DNA of 64,000 nt from Bacteroidota bacterium (GCA_030692515.1 JAUXZS010000030.1:1-64000), one strand, 5' to 3'. Shown: positions 27,368-36,913, counted from the stretch's first letter. Notes: generated by a model not told the origin, from the letters alone. Made by a program: numbers and translations.

Positions 27368-28306
27368 ATGAAAATTGGTTTTGATATTTCAGGCGGCGAT
27401 TTTGCTCCGAACAATTGTTTAGAGGGAGCTATTTTAGCAGCCAAAGAGCTACCGTCAACAGCTAGAATAGTTTTAGTTGGCGATAGTGTGGTAGCCCAAG
27501 ATTATTTTAAAAAACAAGGTGTTGATACTACTATTTTTGATTACGTTCACACTACTGAGGTAATTGAAATGGGTGAGCATCCTACAAAGGCATTCTCTCA
27601 AAAACCAAACAGCAGTATTAATGTAGGCTTTAAATTATTAAAAGAAGGTGAATTAGATGCTTTCATTAGCGCTGGAAATACCGGAGCTATGTTAGTTGGT
27701 TCGATGTTCACTGTAAAAGCAATTCCAGGGGTTATTCGCCCTTGTATAACTTCTATATTGCCAAAAGAAAACGGAACTTTTGGTTTAATTCTGGATGTAG
27801 GTACAAATTCTGATTGCAAGCCAGACGTGCTATTTCAATTCGGAATTTTAGGTTCTATTCTAGCTAAAGAAATTTATAAAATTGATAATCCTAGAGTAGG
27901 TTTATTAAACATTGGCGAAGAACCTGAGAAAGGTAATCTTGTTTCTCAAGCTACTTATGCATTGATGAAAGACACTAAAGACTTTAATTTTATTGGAAAT
28001 ATAGAAGGCGGAGATCTTTTTAAAGATAAAGCAGATGTTGTAGTTTGTGAAGGGTTTGTTGGAAATGTTGTTCTAAAAATGGCAGAGGCTTTTTATACCG
28101 TAACTAAAAAACTTAATCTTGGTCACGAATATTTTGATAAGTTTAATTATGAATTATATGGCGGAACTCCAATTTTGGGAGTAAATTCTAATGTAATAAT
28201 CTGTCATGGGATTTCAAGTCCTTTAGCTTTTAAAAATACTTTATTATTAGCTAAAAACATTATAGATGTTAAGTTAACTGATAAAATAAAACAAATATTT
28301 CAATAA
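27368..28306 (+). CDS. plsX: Phosphate acyltransferase PlsX
   Basis: 312 residues from the ATG at 27368 (MKIGFDISGGDFAPN, the PlsX start); a TTG at 27350 would add six unlikely residues. PlsX makes acyl phosphate from acyl-ACP for phospholipid synthesis. Seen: EMGEHPTKAFSQKPNSS, ISAGNTGAMLVGSM, GLILDVGTNSDCKPD and VCEGFVGNVVLKMAE, all in family order. The stop codon overlaps the fabH start (TAATG), the conserved rpmF-plsX-fabH neighbourhood. Confidence 0.96.
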   Translation: MKIGFDISGGDFAPNNCLEGAILAAKELPSTARIVLVGDSVVAQDYFKKQGVDTTIFDYVHTTEVIEMGEHPTKAFSQKPNSSINVGFKLLKEGELDAFISAGNTGAMLVGSMFTVKAIPGVIRPCITSILPKENGTFGLILDVGTNSDCKPDVLFQFGILGSILAKEIYKIDNPRVGLLNIGEEPEKGNLVSQATYALMKDTKDFNFIGNIEGGDLFKDKADVVVCEGFVGNVVLKMAEAFYTVTKKLNLGHEYFDKFNYELYGGTPILGVNSNVIICHGISSPLAFKNTLLLAKNIIDVKLTDKIKQIFQ

Positions 28307-29310
28307 TGATTAGAGCCGCAATAACAGCAGTAGCCGGCTTTTTGCCAGATAACATTGTAACTAACGCTGATCTTGAAAAAATTATCGATACTACTGATGA
28401 ATGGATAACGTCTCGCACTGGTATTAAACAACGTCATTTAGAAAATGATCCAACAAAAGCCACTTCCGACATGGGAGCTGAGGCTGTAAAGTTATTGTGC
28501 AAAAAACGCGGAATAAACCCTGATGAAATTGATTTATTAATTTGCGCTACAGTTACACCTGATATGGTTTTTCCTGCAACCGCAAATTTAATTGCGACAA
28601 AAATTGGAGCTACGAATGCTTGGAGTTTTGATCTTGGCGCGGCATGCTCTGGCTTTATTTATGGTTTAACAACCGGAGCTCAATTTATTGAGTCGGGGAG
28701 ATATAAAAAAGTAGTTGTTGTTGGAGCTGATATGATGAGTAGAATAATTGACTATACTGATAGAACTACTTGTGTTATTTTTGGGGATGGAGCAGGCGCG
28801 GTATTATTAGAGCCAAGCACAGAAGATGTTGGATTAGTTGATTTTATATTGCATGCTGATGGTAACGGCGCCAATCATTTGCATATGAAAGCTGGCGGTT
28901 CTCTAAATCCTGCGAGCCATGAAACAGTAGATAATAAAATGCATTTTGTTTATCAAGAAGGTCAGGCTGTTTTTAAACATGCGGTTTATAATATGGCTGA
29001 GGTAAGTGTACAAATAATGGAGAAAAATAATTTAACCCATAACGATGTAACTTGGCTTGCTGCTCATCAAGCAAATAAACGTATCATTGATGCTACATCT
29101 AGCCGTATGGGTATTGGTGCAGAAAAAGTAATGATGAATATTGAGCGCTATGGTAACACAACGGCCGGCACTATACCGCTTTTACTTTGGGATTACGAAA
29201 AACAATTAAAAAAAGGCGATACAATTATTTTAGCTGCCTTTGGCGGTGGTTTTACTTGGGGCGCTGTTTATTTAAAATGGGCTTACGACGGTAGTAAAAC
29301 GGGGAAATAA
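28306..29310 (+). CDS. fabH: 3-oxoacyl-ACP synthase III
   Basis: 334 residues, thiolase fold. It starts fatty acid synthesis by condensing an acyl-CoA with malonyl-ACP. The active-site Cys is in DLGAACSGFIYGL, His in AAHQANKRII and Asn in GNTTAGTIPLLLWD; DEWITSRTGIKQRH marks the N-terminal CoA-binding loop. Its start overlaps plsX by one base. Its stop codon directly abuts the stop of the convergent MORN lipoprotein gene, with no terminator in between. Confidence 0.97.
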   Translation: MIRAAITAVAGFLPDNIVTNADLEKIIDTTDEWITSRTGIKQRHLENDPTKATSDMGAEAVKLLCKKRGINPDEIDLLICATVTPDMVFPATANLIATKIGATNAWSFDLGAACSGFIYGLTTGAQFIESGRYKKVVVVGADMMSRIIDYTDRTTCVIFGDGAGAVLLEPSTEDVGLVDFILHADGNGANHLHMKAGGSLNPASHETVDNKMHFVYQEGQAVFKHAVYNMAEVSVQIMEKNNLTHNDVTWLAAHQANKRIIDATSSRMGIGAEKVMMNIERYGNTTAGTIPLLLWDYEKQLKKGDTIILAAFGGGFTWGAVYLKWAYDGSKTGK

Positions 29311-29823
29311 TTAATTCCCAGCTAGTTTTTTTACCATTTTATCGTTTTTAAACAAAACTTTTTCGGCAACTTTTCCAATTGTATCATAGTATAACCATAT
29401 ACTATCTCGCATATCATTTTTATAATAACCGGAGTAACGCAATTTCCCATTTTCAAAATAAGTTAAGTTTGGCCCTTCTCGTAAACCTTTATCATAATGC
29501 AATTCGCTCCAGGCTAAGCCGTTTGGGTAAAACGACATCCATTGTCCGTGACGTTTTCCAAATCTAAAATTACCTTTAAACTTAATAATTCCGTTCCCGT
29601 ATTTGTCTACATATTCCCCGGTATAATTACTGTCTGGAGGTAAAATCAATAAAGGATTTTTCTTTTTTAAAGAATCTACAACTATTTTTTGTTGGAGTTT
29701 AGAAATGGAATCAGCAACCGCAGTTTTATGTTCTGTTTCTGGAGTTTCAGTCTTTGTATCGTTCTTACACGAAAAAAGAAATGATATAAAGACAGATAAA
29801 ATTATAAGTGTTATTTTTTTCAT
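29311..29823 (-). CDS. MORN-variant (YwqK-like) repeat lipoprotein
   Basis: 170 residues. The lipoprotein signal ends FLFSC at Cys19. After a linker there are about five MORN-variant repeats of the type YGNGIIKFKGNFRFGKRHG, YPNGLAWSELHYDKGLREG and FENGKLRYSGYYKNDMRD. Such proteins are often annotated as toxin-antitoxin YwqK family, but in Bacteroidota lipoproteins of this kind the name is not supported by function. The role is unknown. It lies 24 bp downstream of the polyprenyl synthase gene on the same strand. Confidence 0.85.
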   Translation of the reverse strand: MKKITLIILSVFISFLFSCKNDTKTETPETEHKTAVADSISKLQQKIVVDSLKKKNPLLILPPDSNYTGEYVDKYGNGIIKFKGNFRFGKRHGQWMSFYPNGLAWSELHYDKGLREGPNLTYFENGKLRYSGYYKNDMRDSIWLYYDTIGKVAEKVLFKNDKMVKKLAGN

Positions 29824-29847
29824 TCTTAAATTGTCTAAACTTTAAAA

Positions 29848-30825
29848 TTAATTTTTTCTTTCAATGGCGTAAACTAATAATTTTTCTAAGCTATCACGAG
29901 AATCGTTTTTTGGTAGATTTTCTAATATAGCTAGAGCTTTATTTTTATATTCATGCATAACTTTATTCGCATATGCAATACCACCTTTTTCAATTACAAA
30001 ATCAATAACAGTTTTCACTTGTTCACTTTCTTCGTTATGATTTTTTATAATGTTAATTATTTTTCGTTTTTCTAACCAAGTGCAATTATTTAAAGCATAA
30101 ATTAAAGGTAAGGTCATTTTTTTCTCTTTAATATCTATGCCAGTTGGTTTGCCAATTTGATCGTCGTTTCCAAAATCAAATAAATCATCTTTTATTTGAA
30201 AAGCAATTCCTGTAAGTGTTCCAAATTCTTTTGATAAGGCTATTACTTTTTGATCTTCGTTAACAGATGCTACACCGGCAGCGCAACAAGCAGCAATTAA
30301 CGTTGCTGTTTTTTTTGTAATTATTTCAAAATAAATTTCTTCCGAAATATCTAAACGTCTGGCTTTTTCTATTTGTAATAATTCGCCCTCACTCATTTCG
30401 CGAACAGCGTTACTTACAATTTTTAACAAATGGAAATCGTTATTGTCTAAAGAAAGTAACAAACCTTTTGAAAGTAAAAAATCGCCAATTAAAACAGCAA
30501 TTTTGTTTTTAAATAAAGCGTTTACACTAAAAAATCCCCTGCGCTCATTGCTGTCATCTACAACATCGTCATGAACCAAAGTAGCTGTGTGTAATAATTC
30601 AATTAATGCAGCTGCGCGATAAGTACTCTCATTTATTGTTCCTGCATTTTGAGCGCTTAAAAAAACAAATAAGGGACGGATTTGTTTGCCTTTACGTTTT
30701 ACAATGTAGTTCGTAATTTTGTCTAATAAAGGCACAGAGCTTTTCATAGCATCTTTGAATTTTTCTTCAAAGGCTAGCATGTGTTCTGCTACCGGGTGTT
30801 TTATTTGATTTATTGCTTTAGACAA
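29848..30825 (-). CDS. Polyprenyl (all-trans) diphosphate synthase
   Basis: 325 residues, class I isoprenoid synthase. The first aspartate-rich motif is LVHDDVVDDSNERRG and the second IAFQIKDDLFDFGND; KRKGKQIRPLFVFL is the N-terminal substrate motif. It extends isopentenyl diphosphate chains, most likely to octaprenyl or similar for menaquinone side chains; the chain length cannot be read with confidence. It is co-directional with rlmN (20 bp apart) and the MORN lipoprotein. Confidence 0.93.
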   Translation of the reverse strand: MSKAINQIKHPVAEHMLAFEEKFKDAMKSSVPLLDKITNYIVKRKGKQIRPLFVFLSAQNAGTINESTYRAAALIELLHTATLVHDDVVDDSNERRGFFSVNALFKNKIAVLIGDFLLSKGLLLSLDNNDFHLLKIVSNAVREMSEGELLQIEKARRLDISEEIYFEIITKKTATLIAACCAAGVASVNEDQKVIALSKEFGTLTGIAFQIKDDLFDFGNDDQIGKPTGIDIKEKKMTLPLIYALNNCTWLEKRKIINIIKNHNEESEQVKTVIDFVIEKGGIAYANKVMHEYKNKALAILENLPKNDSRDSLEKLLVYAIERKN

Positions 30826-30845
30826 AGTGGTTCTAAATTAAACTT

Positions 30846-31916
30846 TTATTTTAATTGTTCCATAGCTAATTTATTTTTATTTGCTAATTGTCCGCAAGCT
30901 GCATCAATGTCTTTTCCGCGGCTATGACGTACATTACAAATTATTCCGTTTTTTTCTAAATGATCGGTAAACGCTTTTAAACGCTCACGAGTGGTTTGTT
31001 TAAATTCCCCATCATCAATTGGATTATATTCAATGATGTTTACTTTGCTTTTTACTTTTTTACAAAAATTTACAAGATCTTGTGCATCAGAAATAGAATC
31101 GTTATAATCTTTAAAAGCAATATATTCAAAAGTTGGACGGGTGCCGGTTTTATCAATAAAATAATTTAAAGATTGCGCTAAATTTTCTAGAGAATTTGTT
31201 TCGTTAATTGGCATAATATGATTTCTTTTTTCATCACTTGCCGCATGAAGCGAAAGTGCTAAATGAAATTTTACGTTATCATCGGCTAATTTAGCTATCA
31301 TTTTAGCAACGCCAGCTGTAGAAACAGTAATACGTTTAGCCGCCATACCTAAACCTTTCGGACTTGTAATTTTTTCAACCGAACTTAACACTTCGTTATA
31401 ATTAAGCAAGGGCTCTCCCATGCCCATGTAAACTATATTAGTGAGTGGTGCATTATACCTTTCCATAGCTGTGTTTTTTACTAAAACAACTTGGTCGTAT
31501 ATTTCATCTGCATTTAAATTACGCATACGTTTCAACTTTCCTGTTGCACAAAACTTACAAGTTAAACTGCAACCCACTTGCGAAGAAATACAAGCGGTAA
31601 AACGAGTTTGATGCGGAATTAAAACGCTTTCAACAACATAATTATCATGCAGTCGCATGGCGCACTTTATGGTTCTGTCTGAGCTAACCTGAAGTTCGCT
31701 AATTTGAACGGCATTAATGGCAAAATTTGTATTTAAGTAATCTCTTAAATTTTTTGAGAGATTTGACATTTGGTCAAAATTAACTGCGCTTTTTGCCCAT
31801 AGCCAGTCATAAACCTGTTTAGCTCTAAAAGCAGGCTCATTTATTTCTTGAAATAATTGGGCTAATTGCTCAACTGTTAACGCGCGTATGTCTTTTTTAA
31901 CCATTAAATTAATCAT
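30846..31916 (-). CDS. rlmN: 23S rRNA (adenine2503-C2)-methyltransferase / tRNA A37 methyltransferase
   Basis: 356 residues. The radical SAM cluster motif is CSLTCKFCATG, with GMGEPLLNY and RITVSTAGVAKMI downstream and the C-terminal NVRHSRGKDIDAACGQL holding the methyl-carrying Cys. The ATG at 31904 (MVKKDIRAL) is an equally good start, since family members begin close to KxDIRxL. TAAGTTTG at 31931-31938 on the coding strand is a plausible -7 element. Divergent from the amidohydrolase gene. Confidence 0.96.
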   Translation of the reverse strand: MINLMVKKDIRALTVEQLAQLFQEINEPAFRAKQVYDWLWAKSAVNFDQMSNLSKNLRDYLNTNFAINAVQISELQVSSDRTIKCAMRLHDNYVVESVLIPHQTRFTACISSQVGCSLTCKFCATGKLKRMRNLNADEIYDQVVLVKNTAMERYNAPLTNIVYMGMGEPLLNYNEVLSSVEKITSPKGLGMAAKRITVSTAGVAKMIAKLADDNVKFHLALSLHAASDEKRNHIMPINETNSLENLAQSLNYFIDKTGTRPTFEYIAFKDYNDSISDAQDLVNFCKKVKSKVNIIEYNPIDDGEFKQTTRERLKAFTDHLEKNGIICNVRHSRGKDIDAACGQLANKNKLAMEQLK

Positions 31917-31958
31917 GTAAAGATACCATACAAACTTATAAATAACTAACTTTACAAG

Positions 31959-33116
31959 GTGCGTTTTTTAGCTGCAAATAGGATATTTGATGGTAAGCAG
32001 TATTTGCCAGAAGGCTCGGTGTTGTTACTGGATAGCCAAAATAGGTTAAAAGAAGTTGTTTTAGAATCTGCTATCGAAAAAAAAGAAATCGAATTCTTTG
32101 ATGGGATAATTACACCCGGCTTTGTAAATACACATTGCCATTTAGAATTAAGTCATTTAAAAAATAAGATACAAAAACACACAGGTATACCCGAATTTGG
32201 AAAACAAATTATTACCCAGCGAATGAGCGGTTTTACAAAAGAAGAAATTTTTGAAAATGCAAATGCCGCGGATAAAGAAATGTGGGATAACGGTATTGTT
32301 GCAGTTGGAGATATTAGCAACAATGATGATAGCTTTAAAACAAAACAAAATTCTAAATTATTTTACCACACTTTTGTTGAAGTCCTCGGATTAAATCCAA
32401 TAAATCAATTAATGATGTTGGATTTTGGTTTAACAATTTTAAAACAACTACAACAAAATAATTTAACTGGAAGTATGGCTGCGCATGCGCCTTATAGCAC
32501 TTCCCTTGAGCTGATAGAAAGCATTGCTAATTATGACAAAGAAAACAATTTACCTTTTTCGATACATAATCAAGAAACCGAAGAAGAAACAAAGTTTTTT
32601 TTAGGGCAAGAGAATGATTTCAAAAAATTATATGATTTTTTAAAACTAGATATTTCTTGGTTTAAAGCACCCGGTTGTTCTAGCTTAAAATCTTTTATTG
32701 ATGTAGTAAAAAACCAAAGGGCTATTTTAGTACACAACACTTTTTCTAGTTGCGAAGATGTTGCTTTAGCTTCAGAAAAAAATTGCTTTTTTTGTTTTTG
32801 TCCGAATGCTAATTTATATATTGAGAATAAACTGCCGGACTTTAATTTATTTAAGAATTTTACAAATTCTATTTGTATTGGCACAGACAGTCTAGCAAGC
32901 AATGACGCTTTAAATTTAGTAGAGGAAGTAAATTTACTTCTTAATAACACAGCTATTTTTACTCTAGAAAATTGTTTACAAATGATAACTTTTAATGGAG
33001 CAAAAGCCTTAAATATTACTAACGAATTTGGACAGTTATTAGTCGGAAAAAACGCAGGTTTAAATTTGATTGATTTTAAAAACAATCAACTAAAATTTAT
33101 TAAAAAACTTACATAA
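31959..33116 (+). CDS. Amidohydrolase family (cytosine/adenosine deaminase-like) enzyme
   Basis: 385 residues. Metal-binding signs: FVNTHCHLELSH (HxH), the later SIHNQETEEE, LVHNTFSS and IGTDSLASNDALNLVEE with the catalytic Asp. The layout fits the SsnA/aminodeoxyfutalosine deaminase group, which removes an amino group from purine-like or related compounds; the true substrate is open. The start is GTG: no in-frame ATG exists near the N-terminus. TAACTTTA ends exactly 4 nt before the GTG, so the mRNA may be leaderless. The MBL-fold gene follows 10 bp later. Confidence 0.86.
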   Translation: MRFLAANRIFDGKQYLPEGSVLLLDSQNRLKEVVLESAIEKKEIEFFDGIITPGFVNTHCHLELSHLKNKIQKHTGIPEFGKQIITQRMSGFTKEEIFENANAADKEMWDNGIVAVGDISNNDDSFKTKQNSKLFYHTFVEVLGLNPINQLMMLDFGLTILKQLQQNNLTGSMAAHAPYSTSLELIESIANYDKENNLPFSIHNQETEEETKFFLGQENDFKKLYDFLKLDISWFKAPGCSSLKSFIDVVKNQRAILVHNTFSSCEDVALASEKNCFFCFCPNANLYIENKLPDFNLFKNFTNSICIGTDSLASNDALNLVEEVNLLLNNTAIFTLENCLQMITFNGAKALNITNEFGQLLVGKNAGLNLIDFKNNQLKFIKKLT

Positions 33117-33126
33117 ATTTATAATT

Positions 33127-33765
33127 ATGCTTTACTTAAAATCATTTTGTTTTAATCCCTTTCAACAAAACACTTATTTATTATATGATAATGAGGGAAC
33201 AGCTTTTATTATTGACCCAGGAAATTATACTGCATCAGAAAACAGCATTCTCAAAAATTTTATTCAGGAAAAAAATTTAAAACTAACGCGCTTGCTTCTA
33301 ACGCACGCGCATATTGATCATATTCTCGGAAATAAATTTATTTTTGACACCTATGGTTTACTTCCAGAATCTCATGTTGAAGAATTATATTTTATTGAAA
33401 AACTTCCGCAAACCGCAGCAATGTATGATGTGCCCTGCGACCCTTCTCCGTTTCCGGAAAAATTTATTGTGCCCGGTGATAAAATTAAATTAGGTGAGTA
33501 TGAATTCGACACTATTTTTACGCCTGGGCATTCTCCGGGAAGCATCTCGTTTTATAATAAAGAAAATAAATTATTAATTAGCGGCGATGTTCTTTTTCAG
33601 AACAGTATTGGCCGTACAGATTTGCCAAAAGGCGATCACGAAACATTAATTAAATCCATTAAGGAAAAATTGTTTTGTTTGCCAAACGACGTTAAAGTTT
33701 ACAGCGGGCACGGACCAAGTACAACAATTGGTTATGAAAAGGAAAACAACCCTTTTTTAGTTTAA
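33127..33765 (+). CDS. MBL-fold metallo-hydrolase (glyoxalase II-like)
   Basis: 212 residues. The metal ligands are visible in order: THAHIDH (HxHxDH), FTPGHSPGSISF, ISGDVLFQNSIGRTD and YSGHG. This is the common small YcbL/GloB-like subgroup without the long C-terminal domain of glyoxalase II proper. Probably a thioester or lactone hydrolase; the substrate is unknown. It lies 10 bp downstream of the amidohydrolase, so the two likely share a transcript. Confidence 0.92.
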   Translation: MLYLKSFCFNPFQQNTYLLYDNEGTAFIIDPGNYTASENSILKNFIQEKNLKLTRLLLTHAHIDHILGNKFIFDTYGLLPESHVEELYFIEKLPQTAAMYDVPCDPSPFPEKFIVPGDKIKLGEYEFDTIFTPGHSPGSISFYNKENKLLISGDVLFQNSIGRTDLPKGDHETLIKSIKEKLFCLPNDVKVYSGHGPSTTIGYEKENNPFLV

Positions 33766-33857
33766 AATTTTACCACTTAACAATAATATCGGGCATTTTA
33801 AGAAGTTTCGGGGCATATAATTAGGCTCTAAATTAATATTCTGGTTATCTTTACGCC

Positions 33858-34490
33858 ATCAGAATAACTGCATTCATAATCACTTTTTTATTTGGTCTAA
33901 ATCTTTTAGCTCAAGAGCCCGTACTTATTCCAGCTCCTGAAAAACCTAAATATGATAGAAAGGAGGAGATTATACACGATGGAAAAAGATATAGGTTATA
34001 CAATGATTATATTACTCTTGGAGGCTCATTTTTTAATACAAGTTTAAGATTTGATTCTCAACAAGCAGTTGCTTTAGATTTTCATTTTCATATTCGTCGT
34101 CAATATTTTCAAGCAGGAATTGCAATTAGTGGAAATAAATTTTTAGACAATAGTCAAACACAAGGCCGGCTTGGTTATGGTTATAGAAAAGAAACCTCAA
34201 AATTTAACCTTGCATTTTTTGGCGGACCAACTTTTTTTACAGGAGTATATGGCGTTCCTGATACTGCTGGAACTTATAGGCCAGAATTTTATCAAGGAAT
34301 TGGAGCATATGTTTGTGCTCAAGGAGTGATAAAATTAGCGTACGATATAGGTATTGGCGCCGAGTTATTTTCCGAAATAAATTACAAGCAAAGAGTAGTA
34401 GGCATAAAAATTTTCTTGTTTTTTTCAGGTGCTTATCGTGGCGTAAAAAGAAATTATAATCCAAACGTTAGATCCGAGAATAAAAAATGA
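33858..34490 (+). CDS. Predicted secreted outer-membrane beta-barrel protein with apparent AUC start
   Basis: The frame is open from just after a stop at 33834-33836 to TGA at 34488-34490. From the codon ATC at 33858 it gives 210 residues: RITAFIITFLFGLNLLAQEP is a perfect signal peptide, then strands such as YITLGGSFFNTSLRF, LAFFGGPTFFTGVYG and LAYDIGIGAELFSEINY. No ATG, GTG or TTG lies ahead of or inside the signal peptide; ATC stands where ATG is expected. TATCTTTA ends 4 nt before that codon. The TGA overlaps the next ATG (ATGA), a sign of real coupling. Options: true AUC start, a start-codon mutation, or a base error. Confidence 0.7.
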   Translation: MRITAFIITFLFGLNLLAQEPVLIPAPEKPKYDRKEEIIHDGKRYRLYNDYITLGGSFFNTSLRFDSQQAVALDFHFHIRRQYFQAGIAISGNKFLDNSQTQGRLGYGYRKETSKFNLAFFGGPTFFTGVYGVPDTAGTYRPEFYQGIGAYVCAQGVIKLAYDIGIGAELFSEINYKQRVVGIKIFLFFSGAYRGVKRNYNPNVRSENKK

Positions 34491-35545
34491 TTGAATTTAT
34501 TATTGTTGGTAGGGGTTTGGCAGCATCTGTTATCGCTCATGCTCTGCACCAAGAAAATATTTCCTTTAAAATAATTGGCAACGAAAGTTTAAGTAATTGC
34601 TCAAAAGTTGCGGCAGGAATTTGGAATCCAATAGTTTTTAAGCGACTAACAAAAAGTTGGTTAGCCGATGAAATTATTCCTTATTTAAATCAATTTTATT
34701 CCCAAGTTGAGAAGAAAGTAAATAAAAAATTAATTACACAAAGGGCATTAATAAAACCTTTTACAGAAGAGCAAGAAAAAAAACTTTGGCAAAAAAAAGC
34801 AAGTTTAGAGTTATCTGATTTCCTCGATGACACTATTTATAATGCTGATTCTACTAATCTAAACAACTGTAAGATTATTAATCAATATGGTATTGTTAAA
34901 CAAAGTGGAAATTTGGATGTTAATGAATTTTTAAAAAGCACCAATTCTATTTTTACCGAGAGCGTTATTGATGAGGTTTTTGATTATAACGAGTTAAAAA
35001 TAAATTCTGATTTCGTTTCCTACAAGAACATCAAGACCAAAAATATTATTTTTTGTGAGGGATATTTAGTAAAAAATAATCCTCATTTTAATTGGATTAA
35101 ACTTAAACCAGCAAAAGGCGAAGTGCTCACGCTTGTTAGTTCGGATTTAAAATTAAAAAATCAGATTTTAAATAGAAATGGGTTTTTAATGGATCTAGAC
35201 AATGATACTTTTAAGCTTGGTGCAACTTATGAATGGGATGATCTTTCGGAGGAGCCTACTCAAAAAGGCTTAGTAGAGCTACAGACGAAGCTCCAGCAAT
35301 TAATTTCTTGTGAGTACACCATACAAAGCCATCAAGCCGGCGTTAGGCCGTCTTCTAGCGATAGAAGACCAATTATAGGCCCACATCCTGCCCACAAAAA
35401 CCTGTTTATTTTTAACGGCTTAGGAACAAAAGGTGTAATGTTAGCGCCTTATTTTGCAAAAAAGTTCGTAAATTTCTACTTGAAAAAAGAAACATTACAT
35501 AATGATGTAATGGTTAACCGTTTCTATTCGCAATATGCTCAATAA
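34487..35545 (+). CDS. FAD-dependent oxidoreductase, DAO (glycine/D-amino acid oxidase) family
   Basis: 352 residues. The dinucleotide-binding start is FIIVGRGLAASVIAHAL and the substrate/FAD end is SHQAGVRPSSSDRRPIIGPH followed by NGLGTKGVMLAP, typical for the DAO family. AAGIWNPIVFKRLTKSW near residue 45 is the arginine-rich insertion of a Bacteroidota subgroup. It would oxidise an amine or amino acid; the substrate is unknown. It overlaps the preceding barrel gene by 4 bp and the RimK-partner gene by 11 bp, so it appears to belong to the rimK operon. Confidence 0.87.
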   Translation: MIEFIIVGRGLAASVIAHALHQENISFKIIGNESLSNCSKVAAGIWNPIVFKRLTKSWLADEIIPYLNQFYSQVEKKVNKKLITQRALIKPFTEEQEKKLWQKKASLELSDFLDDTIYNADSTNLNNCKIINQYGIVKQSGNLDVNEFLKSTNSIFTESVIDEVFDYNELKINSDFVSYKNIKTKNIIFCEGYLVKNNPHFNWIKLKPAKGEVLTLVSSDLKLKNQILNRNGFLMDLDNDTFKLGATYEWDDLSEEPTQKGLVELQTKLQQLISCEYTIQSHQAGVRPSSSDRRPIIGPHPAHKNLFIFNGLGTKGVMLAPYFAKKFVNFYLKKETLHNDVMVNRFYSQYAQ

Positions 35546-36005
35546 AAAAAATGTTATAAAATTAATTGGTAGGCGAGAGTTTGTAGATTTTCCTTTACTT
35601 GGTGTTTTTAATATTGAAGCAAAAATAGATTCTGGCGCCTACACTTCTTCAATTCACTGCTCTGAAATTTATATTAAAGAGGAAAATAATAAATCTATAC
35701 TTTGTTTTGTTGTTTTTGCTGAACCCAAAAATCAAAATCTGCAATGTTTTGATGAATTCTATCTAAAGAAAATAAAAAATTCTTTCGGGGAAATTGAAGA
35801 GCGCTATGTCATAAAAACAAACATAAAAATTGGAGGCAAAACCATCAAAACCACAGTGTCCCTTTCTGATAGAGTTAATATGCGTTATGATGTTTTAATA
35901 GGACGTAAATTACTTAAAGGAAAATTTATTATTGATGTCAATCAAATTCATACAGGTGGTAAACAATTACCCGAAGAAATTCTCAACTCAACCCTAATAA
36001 AATAA
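35535..36005 (+). CDS. Retropepsin-like RimK-associated protein (annotated ATP-dependent zinc protease, RimB-like)
   Basis: 156 residues. IGRREFVDFPLLGVFNIEAK is followed by the aspartic-peptidase-like triad KIDSGAYTSSIH with Asp32-Ser-Gly. The second conserved block is SLSDRVNMRYDVLIGRKLL. The family (DUF/Zn_protease, PF05618-like) accompanies RimK in many bacteria; in Pseudomonas the related RimB is reported to trim poly-glutamate added by RimK. The name zinc protease is historical; the fold points to a retropepsin-type aspartic peptidase. It ends 3 bp before rimK, so the pair is certainly co-expressed. Confidence 0.9.
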   Translation: MLNKKNVIKLIGRREFVDFPLLGVFNIEAKIDSGAYTSSIHCSEIYIKEENNKSILCFVVFAEPKNQNLQCFDEFYLKKIKNSFGEIEERYVIKTNIKIGGKTIKTTVSLSDRVNMRYDVLIGRKLLKGKFIIDVNQIHTGGKQLPEEILNSTLIK

Positions 36006-36008
36006 TTT

Positions 36009-36905
36009 ATGAAAATTGCGATTTTGTCTCGTAATAAAAATTTGTACTCTACTAAAAGATTAATAGAGGCAGCCGAAATTCGGGGTCACGAAGCACTGTT
36101 ATTAGATCACATGAAATGTGTTTTAGTAATAGAACAAGGCCGACCCCATATTTATTTTAATGGGAAAGAAGTTACGGATGTTAACGCTGTAATACCGCGT
36201 ATTGGGGCCTCTGCAACGTTTTATGGCTCTGCGGTAGTTCGTCAATTTGAAATGATGAAAATATTCACAGCTGTTGAATCGCAAGCCTTAGTACGTTCTC
36301 GTGATAAATTAAGGAGTTTGCAAATTTTAGCCCGTGCAGGAATTGGCATTCCTAAAACCGCATTTGCATCTTCGCCAAAAGATAAAGATTTGGATAATGT
36401 AATTGACAGTGTTGGCGGCGCACCTTGCGTTATTAAGCTTTTAGAAGGCACTCAAGGTATTGGCGTTATTTTAGCCGAAAATCAAAAAGCTGCTAAAAGT
36501 GTATTAGAAGCTTTTATGAAATTAAAAGAAAATATGTTAGTGCAGGAATTTATTAAAGAAGCGGGTGGTGCTGATATACGTGTTTTTGTTGTTGATGGAC
36601 AAATTGTTGGTGCCATGAAACGTCAGGCAAAAGAGGGAGAATTTAGAAGTAATTTACACAGAGGAGGAACCGCAAGTGTTATTGTTTTAACACCTGAAGA
36701 ACGTTCAACAGCAATTAAGGCTGTAAAAAAATTAGGGCTTGGTATAGCAGGCGTTGATATCTTACAATCAAGTCGCGGGCCGTTAGTGATGGAAGTTAAT
36801 TCATCTCCCGGTTTAGAAGGAATTGAAGGTGCAACGCAAGTGGATATTGCCGGAAAAATAATTGAGTATGTTGAAAGAAATGAATTTAATAAACCCGGAG
36901 AATAA
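36009..36905 (+). CDS. rimK: RimK-type ATP-grasp ligase (ribosomal protein S6 glutamylation)
   Basis: 298 residues. [20 protein letters not shown] is the RimK start; [54 protein letters not shown] and [20 protein letters not shown] are the ATP-grasp blocks in order, with the metal-binding Glu/Asn in MEVNSS. RimK adds glutamates to the C-terminus of ribosomal protein S6 in Escherichia coli and makes poly-glutamate. It is flanked by the retropepsin-like partner (3 bp) and a deacylase (8 bp). Confidence 0.94.
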   Translation: MKIAILSRNKNLYSTKRLIEAAEIRGHEALLLDHMKCVLVIEQGRPHIYFNGKEVTDVNAVIPRIGASATFYGSAVVRQFEMMKIFTAVESQALVRSRDKLRSLQILARAGIGIPKTAFASSPKDKDLDNVIDSVGGAPCVIKLLEGTQGIGVILAENQKAAKSVLEAFMKLKENMLVQEFIKEAGGADIRVFVVDGQIVGAMKRQAKEGEFRSNLHRGGTASVIVLTPEERSTAIKAVKKLGLGIAGVDILQSSRGPLVMEVNSSPGLEGIEGATQVDIAGKIIEYVERNEFNKPGE

Positions 36906-36913
36906 TTTTTAAA

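Noticed and set aside
29311-29823. Antitoxin of a toxin-antitoxin pair (YwqK label)
   Set aside because: It is a lipoprotein with MORN-type repeats and there is no toxin gene beside it.
32570-33085. 171-codon open frame on the minus strand
   Set aside because: Antisense to the amidohydrolase; composition rich in Lys/Phe/Ser as expected from reverse reading of AT-rich genes.
33766-34490. Region read as a decayed pseudogene
   Set aside because: The frame is intact over 210 codons, keeps signal peptide and barrel character, and its stop is coupled to the next start; only the start codon is unusual.
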